The position numbers were made by a program, and so were the translations under genes. This document shows, in pieces, positions 16,545 to 24,489 of a stretch of 64,000 nt of DNA (the first letter of the stretch is position 1; each line of letters opens with the position of its first letter). The notes beneath the pieces are model-generated. The model saw only the letters and a program-made list of their open reading frames with translations, did no database searches and was not told where the DNA came from. This DNA comes from CAZICM01 sp964537685 (GTDB lineage: Bacteria > Myxococcota_A > Polyangia > Polyangiales > Polyangiaceae): positions 1 through 64,000 of the forward strand of contig CAZICM010000035.1 in assembly GCA_964537685.1 (NCBI GenBank), read 5' to 3'.

Positions 16545-17752
16545 TGATAAATAAATTTCATCAAATTGGTATATCTTACATTCGTATATTGGCTCCGGCG
16601 CTGAGCTTTTGTGCATTGGCTTGTTCAAAGCCGGATGCTCCAAAAGAAAATGCCGCGGCTTCAGTGCAGGCTTCCATTTCACCGGGAGGGCCGCCGGGTG
16701 CGCCATCTCCGGGTTCTCCGGCATCCGCGGCAGCCAATCCGATCGTAACGATTCCGGCGGGAAAACTCATTGCAGGAACGTCCTGCGGCGATCAGCCCCG
16801 CCTTCCGTCCGAGGAGCCCGCCGGCATTTCGATCGAAATGACAGAATTTACGATCGACGCATATCCTTATCCCAACGATCCGGCGAAGCCGCCGATGATC
16901 AATGTCACGCAGAGCGAAGCCAAGGCTTTATGCGAAGCGCGCGGGCGGAGGCTGTGCACCGAACTGGAATGGGAGCGGGCGTGCAAAGGGCCGTACAATA
17001 CCAAATATGAATATGCATCCCGCTTCGATGCAAAGCGCTGTCCCAATGGGCTAGGGCCATTGGGGGCGGCGGGCTCGAAGGAATCCTGCAAGAGCGAATT
17101 CGGTGTGTTTGCCATGCATGGCTTTGTATTTGAATGGACGCAGAGCGCTTGGGGCCGGGGCGATGAAGGCAATTCGGTTGTATTGCGCGGCGGTTACGGC
17201 GATTCGCCCTATGCGCATATGCGCTGCAGCGCCGCAAAAAGCAGCGTGCCTGATGCGAAAGGCAATTCGATCGGATTTAGGTGCTGCGGAGGCGCTGAAA
17301 ATGCGGCCAAGGTCGATTTAGGACCGGACGAGAAAATGCCTGCGCTCGAGGTTGTGGAGCCGGTGGAGGCTGCGCTGTCCGCACGCCTGAAGAGAGCGGT
17401 TCTCAATGGGCAATTAAAGGATGAGGCTGGATTTTCGTATTCATTCGATAAAGTGTGGCGATGGCGCCCAATTCCGCATGAAGAGATTTTCGTCGCGCGC
17501 TATGTGGCCAAGCCCGAAGGGGAGGGGGCGGCCCGCGTTCAGCCCGTCGTCATTTTATTATGCGAAAAGACGGCGCAATTATTATCAAAAATCAAAAGCC
17601 CGGTGGATTCCGCCGGGGAGCCGGCCCTTTTTGACGGCGCATCACCGATCGCCTTGAAAATAAGCCTTTCACGCGGTTCGGATTCAGGGGATGTGAAATT
17701 CTCTTATCGGTTTGGCCAGGTGAATGTGGCCGAGCCCCAATGGCTAAAATAA
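16544..17752 (+). CDS. Lipoprotein with formylglycine-generating-enzyme/sulfatase-modifying-factor domain
   Basis: This 402-residue lipoprotein has a signal peptide ending LSFCALAC (canonical lipobox), then an Ala/Pro/Gly-rich linker. The SUMF1/FGE-like domain runs from about residue 65 to 250. Its marks are VTIPAGKLIAG, FTIDAYPYPN, GRRLCTELEWERACKGP, FVFEWTQSAWG, VVLRGGYGD and SIGFRCC. In myxobacteria and planctomycetes such domains usually serve as binding modules rather than oxidising sulfatases. The C-terminal 150 residues (RAVLNGQLKDEAGFSYSF) are unassigned. It is coupled to the preceding kinase gene by a TGATG overlap, which suggests the membrane kinase and this surface lipoprotein work together. 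Confidence 0.85.
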   Translation: MINKFHQIGISYIRILAPALSFCALACSKPDAPKENAAASVQASISPGGPPGAPSPGSPASAAANPIVTIPAGKLIAGTSCGDQPRLPSEEPAGISIEMTEFTIDAYPYPNDPAKPPMINVTQSEAKALCEARGRRLCTELEWERACKGPYNTKYEYASRFDAKRCPNGLGPLGAAGSKESCKSEFGVFAMHGFVFEWTQSAWGRGDEGNSVVLRGGYGDSPYAHMRCSAAKSSVPDAKGNSIGFRCCGGAENAAKVDLGPDEKMPALEVVEPVEAALSARLKRAVLNGQLKDEAGFSYSFDKVWRWRPIPHEEIFVARYVAKPEGEGAARVQPVVILLCEKTAQLLSKIKSPVDSAGEPALFDGASPIALKISLSRGSDSGDVKFSYRFGQVNVAEPQWLK

Positions 17753-17765
17753 TTTATTTTTGGTT

Positions 17766-19046
17766 TTATTTCTTATTCGAGAAAGCATTGTGTGCCGCGT
17801 ATTTGGCCACCACGCTTACGGCCGCGGGAATAGGTCCCGCTTTCAAGGCCCACTCTACGGCCTGATTGCCAAAGATCCTCCACAAAACCCGAAGCGTCTT
17901 CTTCGCGCCCGGCTCGATATCCTGACGGAATTGCGCAAGCTCATCCTGAAAACGGGCTTCGTCTTCTTCCGACCATTTTCGTTCCGCCCGATCGATATAA
18001 TCCAATAAACGATCGCGTATTTCACTTTCGCGCGTTTGAATATTTTGAATTTGAACCAGCTTGTCCTGCGCGGCCCGGAGCTCCGACGATAGAAAATCAT
18101 CGGGACGGCCGAGCTCGCCCCAGCTTCCCGCGATCCAGCCGTCGTCCATAATCGCCCGCTGCACGAGCAAAAGCCCTTCTTCGAGCCCCTCTAATTCAAC
18201 GCCCGCTTCATACAAATCGCGCAGCGACTTCATCGCGGTCTCCACCATCCACCGATCTGAAGCCGCCCGGGCTGTCTTTCGCGCGTCCTCCACCGCAATG
18301 GTCAAATCGTTTAAAAAGCGCGGAATATTCGATTTTAAATAATGCTGGCCGCGCGCTAAATCGAAGGCCGCCCATGGCATGTCTTCGCTTAATTGAAATT
18401 GCCTTCTGCGGAGCCTCAGCGCTCTGTCGAGCATTTCTGCTTCAATGGGGCTGCGCACCAAGGGCATTTTCTTTTCGAATACGCTGCGGTATTCGAGATA
18501 ATTCAATAGTAAATAAGCATCGCAGCCTTTCCGGGCGCCCGTGTGATACGCCTCGAGCATCTGCTCCTGATACGATGATATTTTTTCTTTCTCGCCAATT
18601 TGATGAGACCAGTCGGACATTCTTTTATATAGACCACCCAGCGCGCCCCAAGCTTCGCTGTCGAAATCGGAAAGCGACAGCGCTTGCTTCAGGTCTTGTT
18701 CGGCCGATTGAGCGAGTGCCCAGGCTTGCCCGCGCTGCTGTGCATGCCATGCCTTGCGCGCGCTGAGCGAGCGCCACACACCTCGCACGGTGAGCGCCCG
18801 GCTGTCCTTCTCGGAAGAAATCGCAATGAGCGCATCGGCCACGCGAAGCGTCTCAGCGGCATCTTTCTCGAGATATTCCAAACACAAATCCAATGCCGCG
18901 TGGAGCACGCGCGTGCCGCTCGATGCCCGTTCATCGGCGGACATATCTTCCCAGGCATTCCAATAGAGCGAAAGCGCAAGATAAGGGCGGCCGCGCCGCG
19001 TCTCCCATGCGGCGCGATTGGTTAAAATATCGGTTGTATTGCTCAT
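17766..19046 (-). CDS. Helical repeat (TPR-like) protein, unknown function
   Basis: This 426-residue soluble protein has no signal peptide in the chosen frame (start MSNTTDILTNRAAWE at 19046; upstream in-frame sequence is Arg/Gly-rich and looks untranslated). Repeated A/L/W-rich helices such as AQSAEQDLKQALSLSDFDSEAWGALGG resemble tetratricopeptide units. A heptad-like charged stretch follows (ELRAAQDKLVQIQNIQ), and the C-terminus has a hydrophobic helix AGPIPAAVSVVAKYAA. It is convergent with the lipoprotein gene, 13 bp apart. It resembles the TPR/TRAF-binding style proteins seen beside bacterial signalling genes, but I do not recognise a family with confidence. Confidence 0.6.
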   Translation of the reverse strand: MSNTTDILTNRAAWETRRGRPYLALSLYWNAWEDMSADERASSGTRVLHAALDLCLEYLEKDAAETLRVADALIAISSEKDSRALTVRGVWRSLSARKAWHAQQRGQAWALAQSAEQDLKQALSLSDFDSEAWGALGGLYKRMSDWSHQIGEKEKISSYQEQMLEAYHTGARKGCDAYLLLNYLEYRSVFEKKMPLVRSPIEAEMLDRALRLRRRQFQLSEDMPWAAFDLARGQHYLKSNIPRFLNDLTIAVEDARKTARAASDRWMVETAMKSLRDLYEAGVELEGLEEGLLLVQRAIMDDGWIAGSWGELGRPDDFLSSELRAAQDKLVQIQNIQTRESEIRDRLLDYIDRAERKWSEEDEARFQDELAQFRQDIEPGAKKTLRVLWRIFGNQAVEWALKAGPIPAAVSVVAKYAAHNAFSNKK

Positions 19047-19252
19047 GAGCAGCGTCCCTCGGCAGGCAACGAACAACATCATACACATCTTTTGCCGTGC
19101 CGCGCGGCAGTTTTTGCCCGGCCATTTGCCGCCTCCCTGCAGCGCGCGAGCGTCTCGCTGCAAAGCCTTCCGGACACGAGGCAAAGCCCTATAGACTCCT
19201 CTTGCTCACTCGTTTTGCCTTTCATTCGCGATTGAATCGAGACCCAAAGATC

Positions 19253-20443
19253 ATGAGCACGATTGCGCTGCACTCCACAACGGCGAGCCAAACGGCTTCT
19301 CCGGCATTAAAGGCCGAACCCCAATTGGCTGCCCGCTCGCGGCTTGGCAGGTGGGCGCTATTGTTTGGCGTCTGGTCTATTCCGGGCATTCTTTCGACCA
19401 GCCAGATTTATTTTCTCGGTCAGATGAACTTCCCCGCCCAGGTGACTAAGATTATGAATATTAGTTTCCGGGCGGCCTTTATTTGGCAATTCCCGCCCTG
19501 GTTGTGCTGGGCGCTGTTTACGCCGATACTGCTTCGCCTAGGAAAGCGATTTCCCTTTGAAAAAACCAGAATCGTCACAAGTGCGGCGGTTCATTTATTG
19601 GCCATTGTCGTCGCCGCGTCGCTGCATTTCGCGGCAGCCTCGGTATGCGGCAGGCTCGCGGGCCAAGAGTTTTATACGAGCAAGCCGTTTCAAGAAGTAT
19701 TGGCCATTGTTTTTGTCCGAAATATTCACCTTGACATCTTTGCTTATATGGCCGTGCTCGCACTGATTCACGCCTACGAATATCACAACCGCTACCGCGA
19801 GCGGGAAATCGCCAATGCCCGCCTGGAGACAGAACTGGCGCAGGCCGAACTCGAAGCGCTGAAAATGCAGCTTCATCCCCATTTCTTATTCAATACGCTC
19901 AATGCGATCAGCATTTTGGTTCGCAAGCGCGAAACGCAGGCTTCGGTGCGCATGATCACGGGGCTTTCCGATTTATTGCGGATGGCGCTCGACAATGTGG
20001 GCCGCCAGCTCGTGTCATTAAAACAAGAAATCGATTTTGTGAGCCGCTATCTCGAAATCGAAAAAACCCGTTTCGCCGATCGGCTAACCGTGGACGTGAA
20101 TGTGGCTGCGGACGCATTGAATGCCGAAGTGCCCAATTTGCTGCTTCAGCCCATTGTGGAGAATGCAATCCGGCATGGCATCGCGCCCCGGGCCTCGTCG
20201 GGGCATATCGAGATCCGGGCTGAAATTCACGATAAAACGCTGCTGATTCAGGTGAGCGATAATGGTTTGGGTTTGCCCAAGCCATGGAATGTAGACCAAT
20301 GCAAAGGTGTTGGCCTCAAAAATATCAAAGCCCGCCTGGAACAATTATATGGTGTAAAGCATCAATTTAATGTTGATGACAAAGAAGGCGGCGGTGTTGT
20401 TGTAAGGATTGAAATCCCATTCCGTTTGGCATCGATGGAGTGA
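19253..20443 (+). CDS. LytS-family membrane sensor histidine kinase
   Basis: This 396-residue sensor has four to five membrane helices in residues 30-180 (for example LLFGVWSIPGILS and LLAIVVAASLHF), a short coiled coil (EREIANARLETELAQAELEAL), then a His-kinase_LytS domain. The phosphoacceptor His lies in QLHPHFLFNTLNAI, the N box is LLLQPIVENAIRHG, and the G box includes DNGLGL and GVGLKNIKARL. No periplasmic sensing domain is visible, so the stimulus is probably detected in the membrane. The start ATG at 19253 was chosen because the preceding 52 codons look like non-coding translation. Four bases separate its stop from the response regulator start. Confidence 0.88.
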   Translation: MSTIALHSTTASQTASPALKAEPQLAARSRLGRWALLFGVWSIPGILSTSQIYFLGQMNFPAQVTKIMNISFRAAFIWQFPPWLCWALFTPILLRLGKRFPFEKTRIVTSAAVHLLAIVVAASLHFAAASVCGRLAGQEFYTSKPFQEVLAIVFVRNIHLDIFAYMAVLALIHAYEYHNRYREREIANARLETELAQAELEALKMQLHPHFLFNTLNAISILVRKRETQASVRMITGLSDLLRMALDNVGRQLVSLKQEIDFVSRYLEIEKTRFADRLTVDVNVAADALNAEVPNLLLQPIVENAIRHGIAPRASSGHIEIRAEIHDKTLLIQVSDNGLGLPKPWNVDQCKGVGLKNIKARLEQLYGVKHQFNVDDKEGGGVVVRIEIPFRLASME

Positions 20444-20447
20444 CCCA

Positions 20448-21269
20448 ATGAATAACGCGGAAGAGATTCGTGTAGCGATTGTGGACGATGAACCGCTGGC
20501 TCGCGAAGGTGTGCGCCTTCTGCTCGAGAACGATCCTGAAATTGCGGTCGTTGCCGAGGCGGGCAATGGAGTGGAGGCTTTGCAGACGATTCAAAGTGTA
20601 AAGCCCAGCCTCATATTTTTGGATATTCAGATGCCGGAGATGAATGGGTTTGAGGTGCTTTCAGCGCTTCCTCCGGCCGAGCTGCCCGCGGTGATATTTG
20701 TGACCGCATTTGATCGTTATGCGATCCGGGCTTTTGAAGTGCACGCCTTGGATTATTTATTAAAACCTTTTGATGATGATCGGTTTTACGATGCACTCCG
20801 CAGGGCCAAACAGCAGCTTCGGCTTTCGCGCATGTCCGATTTAAGCCAGCGATTAATTTCTTTATTGGCGAGCTATGAAGTCCGCGGGCAGGAAAATGGG
20901 CCGCGGGAAAGCGTTCCCATTCCGGGGGCTCAGCCGGCTGAACGCTATATTTCGCGCATTGCGATTAAAGACTTCGGGCGGGTTGTCTTTTTAGGTGTCG
21001 AAGAAATTGATTGGATTGAAGCCGCGGATTATTACGTTCAAATTCATGCAGGAGGAAAGAGTTATTTGCACCGCGAGAGCATGAACAGCCTCGAGGGGAA
21101 GCTCGATCCTTCCCGATTTATGAGAATTCACCGCTCGGCGATTGTGAACCGGGACCGGGTGCGCGAGCTTCGGAGCCAGGGGCGGCGTGAGATGGTGGTT
21201 GTGCTTTCGGGAGGTGCCGAGTTAAAGGTTGCACGCAGTCACCGCGACAAGCTTCATTCGCTGCGTTAA
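20448..21269 (+). CDS. LytTR-family response regulator
   Basis: This 273-residue regulator has a receiver domain with acidic pocket DDE (residues 13-15), phosphoacceptor Asp59 in FLDIQMPEMNG, Thr in VTAFDRYAIRAF and Lys in LLKPFDDD. An Ala/Gln-rich linker follows. The LytTR DNA-binding domain spans about residues 165-273 (ISRIAIKDFGRVVFL, DWIEAADYYVQIH, FMRIHRSAIVNRDRV). It is cotranscribed with the LytS kinase in front and with a small gene and msrPQ behind. The likely target is the operon itself, by analogy with E. coli HprSR (YedVW), which controls msrPQ, although that pair is OmpR-type. Confidence 0.9.
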   Translation: MNNAEEIRVAIVDDEPLAREGVRLLLENDPEIAVVAEAGNGVEALQTIQSVKPSLIFLDIQMPEMNGFEVLSALPPAELPAVIFVTAFDRYAIRAFEVHALDYLLKPFDDDRFYDALRRAKQQLRLSRMSDLSQRLISLLASYEVRGQENGPRESVPIPGAQPAERYISRIAIKDFGRVVFLGVEEIDWIEAADYYVQIHAGGKSYLHRESMNSLEGKLDPSRFMRIHRSAIVNRDRVRELRSQGRREMVVVLSGGAELKVARSHRDKLHSLR

Positions 21270-21283
21270 GGGAGAGTCCGCCG

Positions 21284-21538
21284 ATGAGCCACACCATGCC
21301 TTCCGATCGTCTGTTTGAAATGGCTGGGCTAGCGGCCGAACTCCTTGAGCGCAGAGGTTTTGTGTCGGTGGCGCGGCGGCGCGATGGCGTCGTGACCATT
21401 GAATGGTGGAAGGCTGTGAACGGGAAACACGTTCGTATGCAGCGTCCTGTCAACGATTTAGATTCAACGCCGGAAGCTTTGGCGGAGACCTGCGCCTCGG
21501 CATTTATGGCGCTGGCCTCGGGCAGCCAAAATAATTGA
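21284..21538 (+). CDS. Small conserved-context protein in msrPQ operon, unknown
   Basis: An 84-residue frame fills the space between the response regulator (14 bp gap) and msrP (11 bp gap). GGGAGAG precedes the ATG by about nine bases, so it is likely translated. The sequence has an N-terminal amphipathic helix (DRLFEMAGLAAELLERRG), a beta segment (VVTIEWWKAVNGKHVRMQ) and a C-terminal helix rich in Ala. It has no signal peptide or Cys. I do not recognise it; a small regulator or chaperone for the sulfoxide reductase system is a guess from position alone. Confidence 0.6.
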   Translation: MSHTMPSDRLFEMAGLAAELLERRGFVSVARRRDGVVTIEWWKAVNGKHVRMQRPVNDLDSTPEALAETCASAFMALASGSQNN

Positions 21539-21549
21539 ATGGATGCCCA

Positions 21550-22596
21550 ATGACATCAAAATCGCCGTCCAAGCCCGGAGAAATCCCGCCGGATGAAATC
21601 ACGCCTGAGAAGGTTTATCAGAACCGCAGGACGTTTATTAAAAATGCCGCGCTCTACACGGCATCATCGGCGGCCTTCGGTACGGGAATGCTCGCCCTGT
21701 TGGGCCGCGGGAAGATTGTTCCCACACCCGCGGCCGCGCCCGAACCTTCTTCCGCGCCGCCTCTTCACCCTTCCGCGGGCAGCGCGTCTTCCGCCCGCCC
21801 TGCTTCCTCTTTCGATCCATCGCTCCATCTCGATCCGGCCGCCGATCCAAAGACATCCTATCAAGATATTACCACATACAATAATTTTTATGAATTCGGG
21901 CTTGCGAAAGATGAGCCGGCGCGAAAAGCCCAGGAGTTCCGGACGAGGCCATGGTCGATAACGCTCGAAGGTGAAATCAAAAAGCCGCAGGTTGTCGATA
22001 TTGACACGCTTAACAAATGGTTTGGATTGGAAGAGCGTATTTATCGGATGCGCTGCGTGGAAACCTGGTCGATGGTGATTCCATGGCTTGGTTTCCCGCT
22101 GGGCGCGCTTATTGAAAAAGCGGAGCCGACATCGCGCGCCAAATATGTTGCATTCACATCGCTGCTCGACGCCGATCAAATGCCCGGACAGTTGAATCCA
22201 GTGCTGGATTGGCCTTATATTGAAGGGCTTCGCATCGATGAAGCGGTGCATCCTTTAACGCTTCTCGCGCTGGGCTTGTACGGCAAGGTATTGCCCAATC
22301 AGAATGGAGCGCCAATTCGTTTGGTTGTGCCGTGGAAATATGGTTTTAAGGGGATCAAATCGATCGTAAAGATTTCCTTTACGGAGAAGCAGCCAAAAAC
22401 ATCCTGGAATCAGGCCGCTCCCGAGGAATATGGTTTTTATGCGAATGTGAATCCCGATGTGGCGCATCCCCGGTGGAGCCAGGCGATGGAGAGGCGCATC
22501 GGTGAAATCGAAAAACGCAAGACATTGCCTTTTAATGGTTATGGCGAAGCCGTGGCGGGCCTGTACACAGGAATGGATTTGCGGACTTATTTTTAG
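21550..22596 (+). CDS. msrP: Protein-methionine-sulfoxide reductase catalytic subunit MsrP
   Basis: This 348-residue molybdopterin enzyme is of the YedY/MsrP type and reduces oxidised methionines in periplasmic proteins. It has a Tat signal (QNRRTFIKNA, residues 25-34, then a hydrophobic Ala/Gly stretch), a Pro/Ala/Ser-rich spacer, and the sulfite-oxidase fold with molybdenum ligand Cys169 in YRMRCVETWSM. Family blocks include TTYNNFYEFG, RPWSITLEGE and PWKYGFKGIKSIVKI. The spacer of about 40 residues after the signal is longer than in E. coli. ATG at 21550 was taken as the start; an in-frame ATG 15 bases upstream is possible. msrQ follows 34 bp downstream. Confidence 0.92.
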   Translation: MTSKSPSKPGEIPPDEITPEKVYQNRRTFIKNAALYTASSAAFGTGMLALLGRGKIVPTPAAAPEPSSAPPLHPSAGSASSARPASSFDPSLHLDPAADPKTSYQDITTYNNFYEFGLAKDEPARKAQEFRTRPWSITLEGEIKKPQVVDIDTLNKWFGLEERIYRMRCVETWSMVIPWLGFPLGALIEKAEPTSRAKYVAFTSLLDADQMPGQLNPVLDWPYIEGLRIDEAVHPLTLLALGLYGKVLPNQNGAPIRLVVPWKYGFKGIKSIVKISFTEKQPKTSWNQAAPEEYGFYANVNPDVAHPRWSQAMERRIGEIEKRKTLPFNGYGEAVAGLYTGMDLRTYF

Positions 22597-22630
22597 CCTT
22601 TTCTTTTAATGTCCGCGCTGGAAATGCCCA

Positions 22631-23227
22631 ATGGAACGCAGACAAAAACCCTATCCTTGGCTTGTTCCCGCTGTGTTCACGGGGTCATCGTTTCCAGCCC
22701 TATCCATCCTATGGCGCATACAGGCGCGCGCTCTCGGAGCCAATCCGATTGAATTTGTCCTGAATCAGCTCGGCCTTGCGGCGCTTATTTTGCTTATTTT
22801 GTCGCTGGCGTGTACGCCGCTTAAAATCATCTCTGGCTGGATATGGCCGATCCGCATCCGTAAAACGCTGGGCCTGTGGGCATTCTTTTATGCATTGATG
22901 CATGTGTCCGTGTATGCGGGAATTGACCAAGCATTGAATTGGAAGGCCATTTGGGAGGATGTGATTGAGCGTAAATTTATTTTCATTGGTTTCGCCGCTT
23001 TTTTGATATTGATCCCCTTGGCGGCCACATCGACGGGCGGCATGCTGAAAAGGCTTGGCGCCCGGAATTGGCAAAGGCTTCACCGGCTTTCCTATGCGGC
23101 CGCGCTCTGTGGATGTGTGCATTTTATTTGGCGCGCGAAAAAAGATATCACGGAGCCGGCCATTTACTTGGCAGTGCTTGCCATTCTCTTGCTTTCGCGC
23201 CTCGTTCAAAAACGTAAGGCTACCTAG
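22631..23227 (+). CDS. msrQ: MsrQ heme-binding membrane subunit
   Basis: This 198-residue membrane protein of the ferric-reductase-like family delivers electrons from the quinone pool or flavin to MsrP. There are about six hydrophobic helices, with heme-ligand candidates His in LMHVSVYAG, His in LHRLSYAAALCG, and His in VHFIWRAKKD. The length matches YedZ/MsrQ. It is the last gene of the LytS-LytTR-msrPQ operon; the glycerophosphodiesterase that follows is 44 bp away with its own strong ribosome site. Confidence 0.9.
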   Translation: MERRQKPYPWLVPAVFTGSSFPALSILWRIQARALGANPIEFVLNQLGLAALILLILSLACTPLKIISGWIWPIRIRKTLGLWAFFYALMHVSVYAGIDQALNWKAIWEDVIERKFIFIGFAAFLILIPLAATSTGGMLKRLGARNWQRLHRLSYAAALCGCVHFIWRAKKDITEPAIYLAVLAILLLSRLVQKRKAT

Positions 23228-23271
23228 GCAATCTCTTAAAATTAACAGTACGAAATAAAGCAGAGGAAGAA

Positions 23272-24081
23272 ATGCATTCGTTTTTCGCAGGATTAAAGCC
23301 GACGCTTCATATTTCTCACCGGGGCGGGGCCGCGATTGCGCCTGAAAATACGATGCCCGCCTTTGAAGATGCCGTTTTGCGCTATCACACCGATATTCTT
23401 GAAACCGATGTGCACTTAACGCGCGACGGTGCAATTGTGGTGGCTCATGACGATACACTCGAGCGCTGTACGGACGGTTCAGGGCCAATTTCATCGTATT
23501 CCCTCCGGGAGCTCCGGGAGCTGGATGCCGCATACCGTTTCTCGCCCGATGGCCATAGCTTTCCCTTCCGGGGCCGCAATATTAAAATTCCGCTTCTTTC
23601 CGAGCTGCTGGAGCGCTTTCCTGCGCTGCGCCTGAATATCGAATTAAAAGCCGGAGACCAGGGCGCAGTGGATATTTTCGCGGCCGAGCTCAATAAATAC
23701 GATGCAATTGGCCGGGTATGTATTGGCAGTGAGCATGATCGCATTGGCGAGCTTTTGGTGAAGGCTTTGCCCAGCGCTTGTCATTTTTATCCCCGCGATG
23801 CGCTGACCCAAGCTGTGATGGGTCTTCATGCGGGAGCGCCGCTGAAAGGAGACGATCCTTTTACGGTACTGGATATGCCGCTCTATTATGAAGGAATGCG
23901 ATTGATTCACGAAGAATTTCTAAAGCGTGCGCATGCGCTTGGGCGCTGGGTGAACGTGTGGGTGATCGATGAGCCCGGGGAAATGCGCGCTCTTGTGCGC
24001 GATGGAGTCGGCGGTATTATGACAGATTATCCCGATCGATTGCGAGATATATTAAATCAAATTGACGCTTCAGCCGAATAG
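23272..24081 (+). CDS. ugpQ: Glycerophosphodiester phosphodiesterase
   Basis: This 269-residue GDPD-family enzyme hydrolyses deacylated phospholipid diesters to glycerol-3-phosphate and an alcohol. The active-site signature SHRGGAAIAPENTMPAF holds the catalytic His and metal-binding Glu. ETDVHLTRDGAIVVAHDD supplies the second metal Glu/Asp and catalytic His, and the C-terminal part has VNVWVIDEPGEM and GVGGIMTDYPD. No signal peptide is visible, so it is probably cytosolic (UgpQ-like). AGAGGAAG precedes the ATG. Its last 12 bases overlap the convergent zinc-ribbon gene. The symbol is given on family resemblance only. Confidence 0.85.
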   Translation: MHSFFAGLKPTLHISHRGGAAIAPENTMPAFEDAVLRYHTDILETDVHLTRDGAIVVAHDDTLERCTDGSGPISSYSLRELRELDAAYRFSPDGHSFPFRGRNIKIPLLSELLERFPALRLNIELKAGDQGAVDIFAAELNKYDAIGRVCIGSEHDRIGELLVKALPSACHFYPRDALTQAVMGLHAGAPLKGDDPFTVLDMPLYYEGMRLIHEEFLKRAHALGRWVNVWVIDEPGEMRALVRDGVGGIMTDYPDRLRDILNQIDASAE

Positions 24082-24450
24082 TTTCCGGAAAAATGAGCCA
24101 ATCGAATGAAATGCGCCTTCGCCCCGGAGAATTTCAAGCTCGCCCGCGTCGAGCCACTGTCCTCCGCAAACGGCGCAGGTATCGATATGAATATCACTGA
24201 TTAGGCTGGCTACTTGAACGAGTTTGCCCTCGCCCTTGCAGCGGGGACAGCGGCCGCGCTTTTCATCGTCTTTTTTGGGTGCTTTGGCGCGGGCGCGAAG
24301 AGCGCCGATATTTTCCTTGCCTAAAATCCGCTGAAGCTCGCCGGCATCAAACCAAATGCCAGAGCAGAGTTCGCATTGATCGACCTCTACGTCATCCATT
24401 TGGACGCGGCGCAGGGTGCCTTCGCATTTGGCGCATTTTAGAACTGGCAT
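24070..24450 (-). CDS. Double zf-TFIIB zinc-ribbon protein
   Basis: This 126-residue protein has two copies of the TFIIB-type zinc ribbon. The first uses Cys6, Cys9, Cys26 and Cys29 followed by GIWFDAGELQ. The second uses RCPRC and DTCAVC followed by GQWLDAGELE. A Lys/Ala-rich linker joins them, and the last residues FHSIGSFFRKLFG are a short amphipathic helix. Proteins of this type are widespread in myxobacteria and have no established role; nucleic-acid binding is assumed. The 3' end overlaps the phosphodiesterase gene by 12 bases. Confidence 0.85.
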   Translation of the reverse strand: MPVLKCAKCEGTLRRVQMDDVEVDQCELCSGIWFDAGELQRILGKENIGALRARAKAPKKDDEKRGRCPRCKGEGKLVQVASLISDIHIDTCAVCGGQWLDAGELEILRGEGAFHSIGSFFRKLFG

Positions 24451-24489
24451 GAAATTTATCCGTGTTTAATAAATATCTTATAGGATTTG

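Noticed and set aside
22709..23533. 274-codon open frame on the minus strand
   Set aside because: It is antisense to msrQ and the start of the phosphodiesterase gene, both of which have clear family motifs. Its product is Arg/His/Pro-rich without domains.
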